A stretch of 64,000 nt of DNA, taken from assembly GCA_024500155.1 (NCBI GenBank), contig CM044858.1:37305786-37369785 (forward strand), given 5' to 3'. The notes under the pieces were generated by a model, which saw only the letters and a list, made by a program, of their open reading frames with translations, made no database searches and had not been told where the DNA came from. How positions within the stretch are numbered: the stretch's first letter is position 1; every line of letters starts with the position of its first letter. This DNA comes from Chenopodium formosanum (lineage: Eukaryota > Streptophyta > Magnoliopsida > Caryophyllales > Amaranthaceae). The translations under genes were made by a program, and so were the position numbers. Shown one piece after another: positions 1-11,978 of this stretch.

Positions 1-3000
1 GCTGGCTTCAGCTCCAGCAGCAGATGAAGCAGGCTGTGCACCCTGCTGAGCTTCCCTCCTCTCTTCTTCTTCCTCAGCTTCCTTAGCTGCAAGAATCTCA
101 GCTTCGGCTTGAGTAGGGAACTTCATATGGGGATCTTCTGGATCCTGGCCCCATTCAGCACACTTGGACCAGTCCAGATTCGGCTCAGCATGGAGACAAA
201 GTCTTCGGCATACTCTGAACCTGTTCTTAAATCCCATTTCGTACTCTTCTTGAGTATAAATGCGGGTCTTGAGCAGGGCTTCAGCATCTGCTAGCTTCTT
301 CTGTACCTCCTCCAAGTTTTTCTTGGATTGATTTAGCTCTTCAGCGAGCTCGGAAGAGGCACCCTTCTGCTTGTTCAGCTCTTGCTGAGCCTCTGAAGCT
401 TCAGCCTTCAGTTGAGTCAGCTCGTCATTTTTGACCCTTAGCTGATCCTCAGCCTCTCTCAGCTTCGCTCTCTCAGCTTCGGCAGCAGCAACAGCCTCTG
501 AGAGTTGGACGTTTTGGGCTTGGAGCTGTTCTTCAGCAGCCATCCTACTAGCTTCCGAAGCTTCCAATTTCTGCTGCACCTCAGCCTGTGCAGTAGCTCC
601 ATCCCTGATTCGGCTTTCAATGGCAGCCTTGAATTTGGTAACGTCCACTCCCATGTGATCTCGGAGAAAGTTCTCCCCTTCTATTAGCGGGGGGAAAACC
701 TCCCTCTCCATAGCAGTGCAAAAGGTCTGGAGGGCTTCAGCAGCCTTCTTTTCGTATTCCTCCCCTTCCTTCTGCTTTTCTTCAGCTGTTGCCTGCCTCA
801 TCTAAGCAAGCTTCAGCTCTTCAACAGCCACCTTCTGGGCATGCTCAGCATCGTCCACCCTATCTTGTAGGGTGTCTATCAGCTCTACAGTGAGAGTCTG
901 ATTGTGCACAAACTGAAAGCAGAGGCACAACTCAGTAAAAAAAAAAAAAACAACAAACATAATAACTTGGAGCTGAAGAGCTGAACAGAAAAATAGAAAC
1001 AAGAGTAAGGATTTACCTGCATCATCAGCAGTTGATTCGTCCTTACAGGGTCTGGGACAGATCTGCTGGATTCACCCATCCCAGCAGTGGCCTTCAACGA
1101 CCAGGCCCTTGCCCTGTCTACTTCGGACATTCCAGCAAAACTGCCGAAGTAGGCTTCTGCACCTTCTCGGTTCTGGCCCCATATGACGTCCCAGATATGA
1201 TCTGGAATTGGAATTCGGGAGGCCGAGAACCCCATCTCTCCAGAGTACAGCGTCTGGAAGGAGGGGAAGGAAGACTCAGGAGCTTCATGAACCCTTTGGG
1301 GGTTCAACTTCTTCTTCTTCAGCAGTCTTCTCTTCCTCCTCAGCAGAGCCGATGACGATGACCTCTGCTTCCTCTTCGGGGTTGAGGACGAAAGCCTCAA
1401 CCTCTCTAGCAATATCAGCTGAGAAACCCTCAGCAGCGGGCTTCTCAACACTTTCAGCATTATGCCCTTCGGCACTATCTACAATTCCCTCGGCTGGAAC
1501 CCCTCCCTTGGGATCGGGAGTCTTTTGGTCCACCTCCATCTCAGGAGGTGGGGGAGGGGTCTTCGGTGGAGATTGTGGTGGTGGTGGGGGAACCCTCGGC
1601 AATTCCCCGGGCTCTCTGATGCTGATGCCGGCCGGCCTCGGCCCCGTTTGGAAGTCATGAGGGCCGATGATGGCCATCCGTCTCCTCCTTTTCTGAAGGG
1701 GCTGCTCATCCATGTCCGATTCTTCGGAGTCTTCCCGGATTTGATCTTCGGGACGAACAAGAGCTTTTCCTTCTCTCTGATTTTTGCTCCCTTCATACTG
1801 CAAAAAACAGGGGGGGCAAGAAGAGTGAGTAAAAAAAAAAAAAAGAAAAGAAATTTCAAAGCTAAAAAGTTAAGCGCAACTCACCGAGGTCTCCAGCAAA
1901 GCCTCGTCTTCTTCTTCAGCCGCCCTCGCTGCTGCTTTTTCTTCAGCAGCCCTGGAGGACCCTTCTCCTCCTTCACAAGCTTCAAGAGCCCGTGCAACCT
2001 CCTCGGCTGTACGGGCGGCTTCAAGCTCCTCAGCTAGCAGTTGAAGCCAAGGGTCTCTCTTCTTCCACCAAGGCTTCTGCCTCTGATACAGGGCAACAGC
2101 CTCGATTTGGAGATGAGAGTGATCTAGATGGACCTCCCTGTGCTTTGAATCGGTGATAGCGGGGGTCCGGTCGATAATAACTCTCTCTTGGTTGACGCCG
2201 AGACGATTGTAGTCGATGCCAACGTTTGTCTCGTTCCGCTCTGAGTATAAGAAAAGAGCAAAGGTCAGTTCGGCAAAATAAAAATGCTGGATCGGCTCAG
2301 CAGGAAAGTGCAAAACAAAATTCTTGCTAAGAATAAATAATAAAGGCCTCGGCCCCAGCCGAAGAAACTTACCATCCCTGAACTTTCGGCTGAGGCCGAC
2401 AGCTGCTAGCATGTGCTCTTGGAAAATATAGTGGTTATCCGGGAGCCAAGTCTCCGGGATATACTTCATTCGGCCTCCAGCACCCCCAGGGTTCAGCATT
2501 CGGCCGAAAATATTTTGCTGGTTAAGGTGCAGATCTGGGCCTCTATCTTCGGGAGGGCCCAGGCTTCCCATTTCAGGGTCAGGATCAGATAGATACCTGG
2601 GAGCGCTGAAGACGTAAGGATGGGCAGGATCTGTGGGCGCCCTAACCCAGATCCATTGACCCCTCCATTCCTTATCTGAGGAGTCATTCGGCCACATGGT
2701 TAAATACTGGGGCCGAGACTCAATTCGGTACCACCCAGGACCATGATCACCGTGCCTACTTTGAGTGTTTGGCACTAGCCGATGAAGCTTTTTGAAGCAG
2801 TGGAGGTTCGGTACATATCTGAAAAACTTGCAGACCCACAAATACGTCATCACCCTTCGGATGCTGACAGGAGTTAGCTGGCACAGGGAGACCCTGTAGT
2901 GGATCAGCAAGTCTCGGACAAATGTGTCCAGAGGAAACCTCAGCCCATACTGAAGTTGTCTTGTGTACACCCCCACGTACCCCGGGGGTGGACGATGGAT

Positions 3001-3399
3001 TCTATCAGATGCAACGGGCATTCTGCACCAATACCCATCAGCTTCCATTATGCCATAGTGCAGCTCTATTTGTTCAGCAAACCGATACACCTCGGCGTGC
3101 TTTACCCACCAATGGTAGGGGCAGTTCTTTATCATGGCTGAAGCTACTTCAGCGTCCTGCCACTCCTGAAATCCAGGAAGGACATCCCAAAGTTGAGCGG
3201 GAACTTCTTCGTCCCGCCCAGAGACGCTCGGCCCCTCCGTTCCTTCAGGAGGCGCCGATGAAATCGGGGTCGCCCTAATCCCTTCAGCAGGGTCGGACCC
3301 CACTCCTTGTCCGTTCCAGGTCCCAATCCTATTCCTGGGATCGGGGAATTGCCTTGCTCTTCTTGGAGCACGGGCTCTGCCTCTAACTCCTCTCACCAT
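1..3399 (-). pseudogene. Antisense spliced ORF of the Tat/Retand-type element (gypsy-type transposase domain plus coiled coil), with in-frame stop
   Basis: Read from 3399 down, four exons fit GT-AG rules: 3399-2373, 2240-1885, 1797-1017 and 912 to beyond position 1. Exon 1 opens MVRGVRGRARAPRRAR, a basic leader, then has a segment like Pfam 'Transposase (putative) gypsy type' (PF04195), with GLRFPLDTFVRDLLIHY and CQLTPVSIRRVMTYLW. Exon 3 has a basic RRRRM run (nuclear-signal-like), a Pro-rich stretch and an acidic Glu-rich stretch. Exon 4 is a long Ala/Glu/Gln-rich coiled coil that runs off the window. A TAG at 802-804 interrupts exon 4 in frame, and the coiled-coil composition continues beyond it, so this copy is probably broken. 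An upstream in-frame ATG at 3447 exists; 3399 is preferred because the basic leader starts there. The function of such antisense ORFs is unknown. Confidence 0.65.
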
Positions 3400-3928
3400 T
3401 GTCGGTTTTTGAAGAAAAAGTCGAAAGAAAAGGGGGAAGGAGTTCAAATTCGAAAAAAATCAAACAAAAATCGGAGGAAATTACCTTTATCTGAAGCGGA
3501 ACTCGCCGATCTACAAGTTCGGAATGACGAATTTCGGTTTCTAAGCTTATTTCTCGGGGATTCAGCGAAGTTTTGATGCGGATTCAGGGATTCTTTTGCG
3601 GGGTTTAATCTCGTGTTGGTGAAGAAATGAGGAAAGAGTGCGTCCCTTTTTGGTTTTATTTCCAGAAATGGGAATTTTAGGGGTTCACGCTTAAATTTGC
3701 TCTTAAATTCCTCATTAAGTAATCGTTAAACACGTTTACCCTTAATTAATGATTAACTACCCATTATCCGTCCAACTTCCACAAATTATCCATCCGTCAG
3801 CCGTTATCTCGTTAATGGCGGTTTAAATTTAAATCTTTTTGGATTAATTAAATCATTTACTTCCCTCCTTTTTCTGGTTAATCAAAACCCGACCCGTCAT
3901 TCTTCCAAATCGGGTCTGGGGGGCAAGT

Positions 3929-4332
3929 TGTTTGGGTCCAATTTAGTCCAATTGGGTCAAGTCATTAAATGATCCAATTAAAAGCCCAAGGTCAAGGTTC
4001 AACTCTCCAAATAATGCTAAAGTCAAGATCAGTCCACAAGGCAAGTCAATTGGGCCCAAGCCCATTTCTCCCATATATGCCAAGGTATAAAAGCCATCAA
4101 TATTACATTTGTACAGATACACAAAAAAGCCTCAAGCAATTAATTCTCTTGCATAGCTTTCTCTCTCTACACATTGTACTAACTTTAGCATCGGAGGGGC
4201 CTTCCTCGGCAACACCCCCGAGGCTAGTTAGCATCGGAGGGGCCTTCCTCGGTCCATCATCCCTTGGATCGAGCCCAGTCTTCACCACCTCATTGGACCT
4301 TCGGCAAGGTCCCATTGTTTTTACCCGAAACA
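3929..4332 (+). repeat. 3' LTR of the Tat/Retand-type element
   Basis: The LTR begins TGTTTGGGTC and ends ACCCGAAACA, near-perfect inverted termini with TG...CA ends. A TATA box (TATAAAAG, 4086-4093) lies about 155 bp in, leaving about 240 bp for R and U5. Inside R/U5 a 23-bp segment starting AGCATCGGAGGGGCC occurs twice, at 4187-4209 and 4230-4252. A G-rich polypurine tract precedes the LTR. The 5' LTR is outside the window, so boundaries rest on termini and tract only. Confidence 0.7.
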
Positions 4333-4514
4333 ATAGATTTCACAGGGTTGTATTTGGAAACAAAATCATATAAAGATTCTAAAACGTCTTCATTTCATGA
4401 ACTAAAACTACAACGATTCAATTCATACGTAGAGATGACAAATACAACATTTTGCTATGTCCCTATATAGACAACCAATAGTTTGAAGACTAGAAAACAA
4501 TTGTTTTCTTGCCA

Positions 4515-7500
4515 TTACATGCCAATGGAATACCTCCAATCTAGAAGTCCCAATTTTTTGTAGCTTTCCACTGAGTCTACTAGAGTTTCTTCCAGTGGTC
4601 TGTAACTCCAAGCAAGCTTCTGTAATTTCTCCGAACTAACACCGTCCCCATCAGCAACCTCAATCAAGCTGTTGAAATAACAAGGAACAGATGGTCAGGG
4701 CAGCAAAGTATTAAATCACTAACAGAATTATAACTCTTCTCATCAACCTAGCTTTGGTAACTGTACACCAAATCTCAAATTTTTGACAAACTACTATAAT
4801 TTTTAAATTAAGGTAGAATTGCTGTTGGCGCTTTGGGAGTATAGCATGTTCATCATACAACACTTAAAAGTAGAAGGCAGCACATCTACTACAATTCAGA
4901 AAAAGTGTTCATCCCAAGTTCCAAATAACAAATCAAAGAGAGACCTTGTACTCTTATAGCTAGTCAAAGCGGGTAACAGAACATTAAGGGAAGTAGTAAA
5001 CAAGAAAAGAAGACAAGGAATTTACGTTTTCGGATAATTATAGTGGGGATAAAGGCTTGTCAACTTGTCCACCAGTTCCTTCACTCTGATTTGATGTGAT
5101 GAGCATATATATCTTCCTTCTGCCTCAGGCTTCTCAAAGACCATAAGCAGGGCAGCAGTCAAGTCGCGCACATCTACTATCATCCGAAGCTTGTTTTCTG
5201 TTGATTCATATCCTTCTGCCATCTCAACAAAAGTAGACATATTTAGGCTTTCTCATAACAAAGAAAACAAAATGGAGTCTAAAGCGTGGGTTATGTAACA
5301 TATCCAGCAGAACTACGGAAATCCATAAAATAAGCCAGGAATATAGCAACCCCTTCTCACTTGGCTCCACTGCTATATTAATTCATGCCATATATCTATG
5401 TAGGCCAAACAAGAAAGTATTTGCTTCCCTTGATCCAGAGCATTCATGTATCGCCTTATCTGAGATGGATATGGAACACACATGAACCATATCCTTAAAA
5501 AATCTGCTTGAGTAGACCACACCAGCAACTCATCATTTAGAGATATTTGTGACACACTAGATCAAGAAAATTTTCTGCTAGTCTGTTTGATGTATCACAA
5601 CTCTGATGAACTGCTATGTGGGTAAAACTGCATGGAAGGTAGTCATAGTCAAACTATACATTCTATTTTTTTTTTTTCCGATCTATATCCTGAACTGCAT
5701 ATAATTTAAGCATTACAACCACAAGAGGATTTAGTTAGTAATGAAGACTTATACAAGACAGAAAGAGATTTCACATGAAGCACCAAAAAGATTTTGATTA
5801 TGAGACCCAGATTTAGATACCTTCAGCAATATAGCATAACACAGGAGAGAGATGCAAACTGAGATTAGATTAGTTGCTGGATATTGCTGCAATTATTTAA
5901 GAGTATATGCTTCAACCCTACTCTTATTTTCAGGACTTCAAATACTCAAGATACTTATGTCAAGCAATACTATAACACCAAAGGGAGGTAATAAGCACCA
6001 AAAATTTGCGGACCAAAAGCAAGATACTGTCAGCAATCCATGTGAGGAAGCTCAGCCGTGAGTTAAAATGGGTTTTACCTGCTTTGTTATCCCTCTCAGA
6101 TTACAAGAAAAGGAATACTATTAGGCTATAAGCACTATGAATACCAATATGTTCACAAAATCATTCTGAGTTGGTGTATAAAGAATACAAACAACACGAA
6201 TAATTGCAGAACTTTCACCAGTTGCCTCAAGATTCAATGAAAAGAGGCTGATAAATTCATGAAGATAGAAGCAGAATTGCAATTAACAGTTGGCAAACTG
6301 AGACAAAGATTACCTTTAAGAAGCTTAATAAGCACCAAGCTACTTGCATTGGCATTTGATTGCATCATAGGACCCAAAACAAGGGTCGGACAAACTGATA
6401 CAACATTTAGGCCACTTCTTTTAGAATATTCAAAAGCTTCATTTTCAGCTTCTGTTTTAGAAGCGCAGTACCAGTTCTGCACCAGCAACAATAGGCAGTT
6501 AAGAGATAAAGAGACGCTGTTAAATCATGGCAAGCGACATAAAAGATAAAACACAGCAATGAAAGATACAGAATTTAAATTATCAATACATACATTAGTT
6601 CTTCTGCAAAATTCAGCGTCAGACCAGCAATTTTCATCCTTGACTTGATCAGTTTGCCAATCTGGGTTCATGAGAATAGCAGCAACAGATGATACATAGA
6701 CAACTCGCTTTACTTTTTCTTCTGAAGATGCTTTGAGTACATTTAGTGTGCCCTTCACTGCAGGTTCCATCAGCTGAATCTGTATGTTCATACACCAACG
6801 AAAAGCAAAAAAAGGCACAGATATGGTGTGTGAGAAGCATACATATGTTGTGTTATGAAAAGACTCAAGAAAGCAACAAGCTGATAGAATTACGCTTTCT
6901 TAAAGTAGCATCATCTATCAGGATTACGAAGCAACCAAAAAGTACTCTAAGACAAAACACATGATAGTGGTAATAATTTTGGCTTCCCTTACATCAATAA
7001 CACGAGTTACATCAGCAAGAATATAGTCTATAAGACAGAAGCTCCTTAACTAAGTAATTAGTACTAGCAATTTGATGACACAGTAAAGAGTAACTGCACA
7101 GATATATACAAATCAGAGCATGGTATGTTAAATAAGTAGTAGATTGCTGTATTCTGAAAGTAGGAACAATATCTCTGTCATCGCATTGCAAACTTCAGAC
7201 CTCCTCCTGATTGGAGTTTTAGTCTCATTGAAATACACTGATGTTGACATAATCTCAAACTCCCACCAGAAATCTACTATCTTGTTTAGTTCACAAAATG
7301 CATATAAGACCAACAAACTCTAAGCCTCGATATGAGAGAGGCTGCAGTGTGCATAAAACAAGGTCTGCGCTTAGTCCTCCTCAAGGAAGAAAATGACATT
7401 GCTAAAACATACTCACTGACTGGCCTTGCCACAGGAACTTTGTATAGCTAATGCACTCGACAGACAAGAAAGAGCTCGTACATTTTAAAAACTCACCCTC

Positions 7501-8472
7501 CAGCATAAGACAAATCAATTAAAAGAGTATACTGGAGATAAACTTCCAAGCAAGTTATACGAAAAGCGGGGAAAGAGCACTTGCCTCAGGATCAGACACA
7601 GAATCGGAAGGAACAGGACTGGCAACATGGAACACTCCAATACATCCTTTAATGGCAGCAGCAACCGAATCATAATCAAGTAAATCCGCCTTAAAAAGCT
7701 TCAACTTCTCTGATGCTTTGTCTAGCTGTTTCAAATGCTCATATTTGGGATCACCTGCACAACAAATCAACAAATAATAGTCAATAAATATATACATCCT
7801 CTAATTTCCTTGTTTTTTTTTTGTTTTTATTTTTTTTATTTGGTATCTTAATCAATGATCATCTAAACATAATAGTAGACAAATCTTAATGCTGTACAAA
7901 AGCAACCTTTTATTTTACTGGTGAAAAATTTATACAAATATTTTAGTACTAACACAACAAAGTCCATCCATCCACTTGCACAGAAGAAAGGGAAAAAAAA
8001 AAAAAAAAAAAAAAAAAGAAGATTCTAATTAAAATTATATTAGAAAAAGAAGAAATAAAGAAGGTAAAGAATAATTTGCGTATATTCTGTATCAGATAAG
8101 ACATAGCATGATAGCAAGGAATTAAGAATCTAATAATGAGATCCATATGATTCCAAAATTATGAAAAGATTGAATTGTAACTTGAACCATTTGACAATTT
8201 ACATTACATTTCAACCCGAAACAATAGTTGACAAATTGTAGTAGAATTACACAGGATCTGTAATCGAAATCAAAATGATAATTAAGTAGATGCGATCATA
8301 AAAAAGTAGGATAAAATTAGAATGAAATTAATGGATGAAAAAAATTACATGGATCGGTGCGAACGGTGGCTTGAACAGAGTAACCGGAGGAGAGAAGAAG
8401 TTTGATAAGCCAAGAGGCTACGAAACCACTACCGCCTGTGACGCACACCACTGATTTCTCTCTTTTCTCCAT
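4515..8472 (-). CDS. Cinnamoyl-CoA reductase-like NAD(P)-dependent reductase (extended SDR), six exons, 328 aa
   Basis: Exons on the minus strand are 8472-8349, 7754-7585, 6779-6594, 6476-6314, 5215-5026 and 4668-4515; they join in frame to 328 codons plus TAA, the usual CCR/DFR-family length. The nucleotide-binding motif TGGSGFVASW sits at residues 12-21. The catalytic set is Ser128/Ser129 in VVYVSS, Tyr163 and Lys167 in NWYCASK. True lignin CCRs carry KNWYCYGK here, so this is better called CCR-like; the substrate cannot be read from sequence. The family reduces CoA-thioester or carbonyl groups with NADPH in the cytosol. Introns are GT-AG except intron 2, which starts GC (7584-7583) in the context GAG|GCAAGT; the GC site is the only one there that keeps frame. 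An upstream in-frame ATG at 8514 would add 14 residues; 8472 is preferred because the Rossmann strand follows it directly. Intron 1 contains a roughly 25-nt A-run near 8000. Confidence 0.93.
7583..7584 (-). other. Non-canonical GC 5' splice site of CCR-like intron 2
   Basis: Exon 2 ends ...CCT GAG and the intron begins GCAAGTGC on the minus strand. AG|GCAAGT is the near-ideal context of the minor GC-AG intron class. The acceptor CAG precedes 6779 and joins phase 0 to phase 0. The nearest GT, two bases further in, would shift frame. Confidence 0.85.
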
Positions 8473-8843
8473 TATCAAGTGTACATTTACATTAACCAAC
8501 AACAACCAACTCAACTAAATTAAACTAAACTAACTGCTTCTATTTTCATCTTTCAGGGATTATATTATTATTATTATTGTTACTGTGTCAGGTTCACAAG
8601 TTGACCGCTGCAAACGTTGCCACGTGTGCTCTGCTTATCAACACACGCACTATTCTCCTTTTTTCTTCTTTTTACTCGAGTGTTTGGGGCCTTGAAGTAG
8701 CTGGATTGCTTTTTTTTTTTTTTTTTTTCCTATTTCTGGCCGACCTTGGTCCTTTTGAAGTTGGAGAATTTTGACAAAAAGCAAGTTTAAAAACAGGAGT
8801 ATGGGCCAGGTCTTTTGTGACAAAAGTGAAAAATGACCTTTTA

Positions 8844-9109
8844 CGGTGTATTTGGATAGAAGGAAATGGAAGGAAAAGAAGAGGAGGGAAATGGAGAGAT
8901 GTGATATCTTTCATTTTGATAACAAATGAGGAAGAAAGGGAATTAGAGGGGAGAGAAATGGAGGGATTAAATTGTAGGAAAATGATCCCTCCAACAATGG
9001 AGAGATTTGGAAGGGAAACTCACCATTCTTCACTCCCCTCCCTTTCCCTCCCCTCCTCTTCTCCACCCTCCCCTTCTTTTCCATCCTCTAATGTTATCCA
9101 AACACACCA
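8844..9109. mobile_element. Tourist-like (PIF/Harbinger-type) MITE, 266 bp
   Basis: Inverted ends CGGTGTATTTGGAT (left) and ATCCAAACACACCA (right) match at 12 of 14 positions and are flanked by a direct TTA duplication (8841-8843 and 9110-9112). The interior is purine-rich then pyrimidine-rich (GGAAATGGA-type then CCCTCCC-type), so the whole element can fold on itself. No coding capacity is seen. It lies about 370 bp upstream of the CCR-like start. Confidence 0.7.
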
Positions 9110-9150
9110 TTAATATTGCACTATAGGAGGATCAAGGATGTTATGATTTA

Positions 9151-9275
9151 GGGTCTATTCACATTTATTGAACTAAACTGAATTGAATTGAAATGAATAT
9201 TTTATGAGAAAAATAAATTAGGAGCTGAACTTAACTTATTGGAGCTGACTGAACTGAACTGAACTAAAATTAAAC
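9151..9275. mobile_element. GAACT-rich MITE, truncated copy
   Basis: It starts GGGTCTATTC, like the ends of the four other copies in this window, followed by degenerate TGAACTGAACTGA repeats. The far inverted end (GAACAGGCCC) is missing, so this copy is truncated or decayed near 9275. Confidence 0.5.
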
Positions 9276-10169
9276 TACAAATTGTCCATGTGATTGTAAG
9301 CATAATATTAAGAAACAAGTGTTAAACACCAAGGGTATATTGGGTATTTATCATGTGGTTAGAGACATTTATCAATCTAAAAATAGTGTGCGGCCCAGGC
9401 GTTGCACCGATTACCACTTTGATTAAATTGTTTTTTTTATGAAACATATTATCATTTTTTTTTTTTGACAAAATGAAATATATTATCATCGATTATGTAT
9501 GTTATGCATAAATGTTAAAAATAATGTTACTAATTGATAAAGAGTATAGAAAGATAATTTTTAACACTATTGTTTGTGAAATGTTGATTTTATTCCTCTT
9601 AATTTTTTTTCAAACTCCTTACTTCGTATTTCCTTTTCAATTGATGCATCATGTCATTTATAGTTATATTTATATGCGTAGATGACATCAATTGTTATTG
9701 GCTAAGATGGTAAGGAAGTAGTTCTTGTTTCCTTGAGGTCTAGTGTTCAAAACCCATCAAAAGCTTGGGAATGACGTGGCACATAAACGATTTTTATAAC
9801 GCTTTATAATATATAAAATATAATATAATAATAAAGTATAGATATAGACATAGATTATTATGAATTTATGATGCAATGTTTGTGAAAATCCAAAACAAGT
9901 GGTGCGTAGAATGGAGGAAGTGATTTAGTTGTGAGAGAGGACAAGATTCTTACCATTGATTTCACAACTTCGCTTTAACTTTCTCGAGCCTTGAGGAACA
10001 CTCAAAACTCCTTTTTTTTTCCTATTATATGATGACATATAGATGTCCTTGTTCGTGTTTTTTCATTTTTTTAATGGTAATAATACCTTTTCGTTGTCTC
10101 AAATAGAATTTTATGATCATTCTCATTTGCAATGAAAAAATAATAATAATAAATAAATAAATAACAAAA

Positions 10170-10275
10170 AAACTCATAAACTAGTTGGAGCTCCCCTCTT
10201 GATTCCAAGAGATTTTGGGATCGATTCTCATCACCCGCCCTTGTGGCTCTCTAAACACCAAAAAAAAAAAATATA
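10170..10275 (+). repeat. SINE-like fragment, copy 1
   Basis: About 70 bp aligns by eye with 23603-23698. Both have a pol III B-box-like GATCGATTC, then a tail reading CTTGTGG.TCTCT.AACACCAA. This copy ends in an A-run after 10260, as retroposed SINEs do. The A box is poor here. Confidence 0.45.
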
Positions 10276-10462
10276 TAGTAAAACTACACCTTAATCATAT
10301 GTTGAATTTAAATGTGCACCAAAAAAAAAAAAGTTGAATTTAAATACATTTAACATGATAATAATTGTTTTAATATATCAATAAAAATATAATCAAAGTT
10401 AGTATATGTGCATGCTCATAAAGTTTAAAGTGTGTCAATGATTCTAAAATAGAGTAGTTTTT

Positions 10463-10500
<38 letters not shown>

Positions 10501-10615
10501 GGGTACAATTTTTCATTGAGTTTAATTGGTTATAACAATAAATCAAAATTCAAATCCTTCATACTCATTAGTGATTTGTATTGCCATTATGCCTCATTGG
10601 CTCATTCATATCAAA

Positions 10616-11000
10616 TACTCCCTCTATCTCAAATTAATTGGAACGTTGGACTTTTTTTCACTATCCATGCATGTATTAACTTTGACTATATTTTTTTACT
10701 AACATAATAAAAAATAACTTTTTATCATAAGATATGTTTCTTTATAACACCACACCAAGGGAAAACTTAACGATCGGGGATACAATCAACCAGCTTTTTT
10801 CTCCCCACTTCCCATGGTTGGAAATGAGCTAAGTCGTGAGGGAGTCTATGTTGTTAGATAAGTATTAATACAGTATAAAGTCTCATAATACAATTTTTAA
10901 AATAGTTTTCATAAATGTTTAATTATATAAAAATTAAGTAAAAATAGATATCGACTTATGCGTCAACTGTGTCAGTTATTATGATGGGACACAAGGAGTA
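10616..11000. mobile_element. Possible Stowaway-like MITE
   Basis: The left end TACTCCCTCTATCTC and the complement of the right end (ACAAGGAGTA) share the TACTCC core typical of plant Stowaway/Mariner MITEs. The interior shows no coding. The match is short and the element long for the class, so this is tentative. Confidence 0.3.
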
Positions 11001-11418
11001 ATATGTAAAAATAATTTTTTTTTTTTTTAAAAAAAACTCTTGAACTTCTCTACTTACCACCTAGAGCACGCAGCTTCCCATGAGAAAAGCCTAGGAGGTG
11101 ACTTGCATGAAGAAATCCATTTAGAGCAACCAGAAGGACTTGAAGTGAAAGGGAAAGAAAAGCTTGTTTGAAAGTTGAAGAAGAGTTTTTATAGACTTAA
11201 TCAGGCACCAAGGCAATGGTACCGGAAATTTGATTCGTTTATGACTAGTAATGATTAAAAGAGGACTTTTTCAATCCTTGTGGGTGTAGTCGTATACATA
11301 AAAATAAACGATAAACCGATTCGACTCAAATGACTCAATACCCCCAAAGTCTCTTATCTTTGGTGGAGCTAGAGGTATTAGGGAGTTCGGATTGAGTTTG
11401 ATAAGGTCGGGTTGGATT

Positions 11419-11453
11419 GGGTCGGGTCGGGTCGGGTCGGGTCGGGTCGGGTC
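11419..11453. repeat. (GGGTC)7 microsatellite
   Basis: Seven perfect tandem copies of the pentamer GGGTC, with related imperfect copies just upstream (GGTCGGGTTGG). Confidence 0.95.
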
Positions 11454-11978
11454 AATTTTTAAAGTTGATTCATGTTAGATTATTATGTCTATACGAGTCA
11501 AAATTTAAGTCGTATATTTTTCGAGTCGATTTTGAATCGGGTGAAATTTTGACACCTCTGGGATGAAGCTTGATATGATTTAATGAATTGATCTATTTTC
11601 TATATGAAACCAGACGATCCAAAGCCTTTCTAATTAAGTATAGTCCAAAGCCCATAAACAATGGTGTGGAAAGAAAGCAGCCCACACTCCACACTTCCAC
11701 AGTAGTATGTAAACGTGGCCAAATTTTGGATCACCAAATACTTCTGGGTTTCTAACCATATCAAGGTTTCGGTTTCCTTCTTGTTCTTCACGATATTCTA
11801 CAACTTAGTTACAGTTATCACTGATTTAATCCAACTATTTTCTTACATCCCCAGAAATAATCGGAATCTGCTCCCAAACAATCTGGCTTTGGAAATTTAT
11901 AGGGGTTTTTGCATGATCAATAGATAAATAATTTGATTTGGGGGAAATAATCCAATTTTAAAATTGGAAGTCGAAGAA

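Larger units (their letters stand above)
1..4332 (+). mobile_element. 3' portion of a Tat/Retand-type Ty3/gypsy LTR retrotransposon (5' part outside window)
   Basis: The window opens inside an LTR retrotransposon read on the plus strand. What is visible is an antisense coding block (1-3399), a noncoding stretch, a purine-rich tract ending in GGGGGGCAAG just before 3929, and one LTR (3929-4332) with TG...CA ends. No gag or pol lies in the window, so they should be to the left. An antisense ORF with a 'putative gypsy-type transposase' domain between pol and the 3' LTR is a known trait of some plant Tat-lineage elements such as Retand. The lineage is inferred from that architecture. The right-hand target duplication would be ATAGA (4333-4337), but its partner is out of view. 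Confidence 0.7.
9276..11978. other. AT-rich intergenic region without recognisable genes
   Basis: No open frame resembling a known protein was found on either strand. The stretch holds homopolymer runs (a 36-T run at about 10464-10499), a SINE-like piece, a Stowaway-like candidate and a GGGTC array, listed separately. The last 40 bases are the probable 5' UTR of the next gene. Confidence 0.6.
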
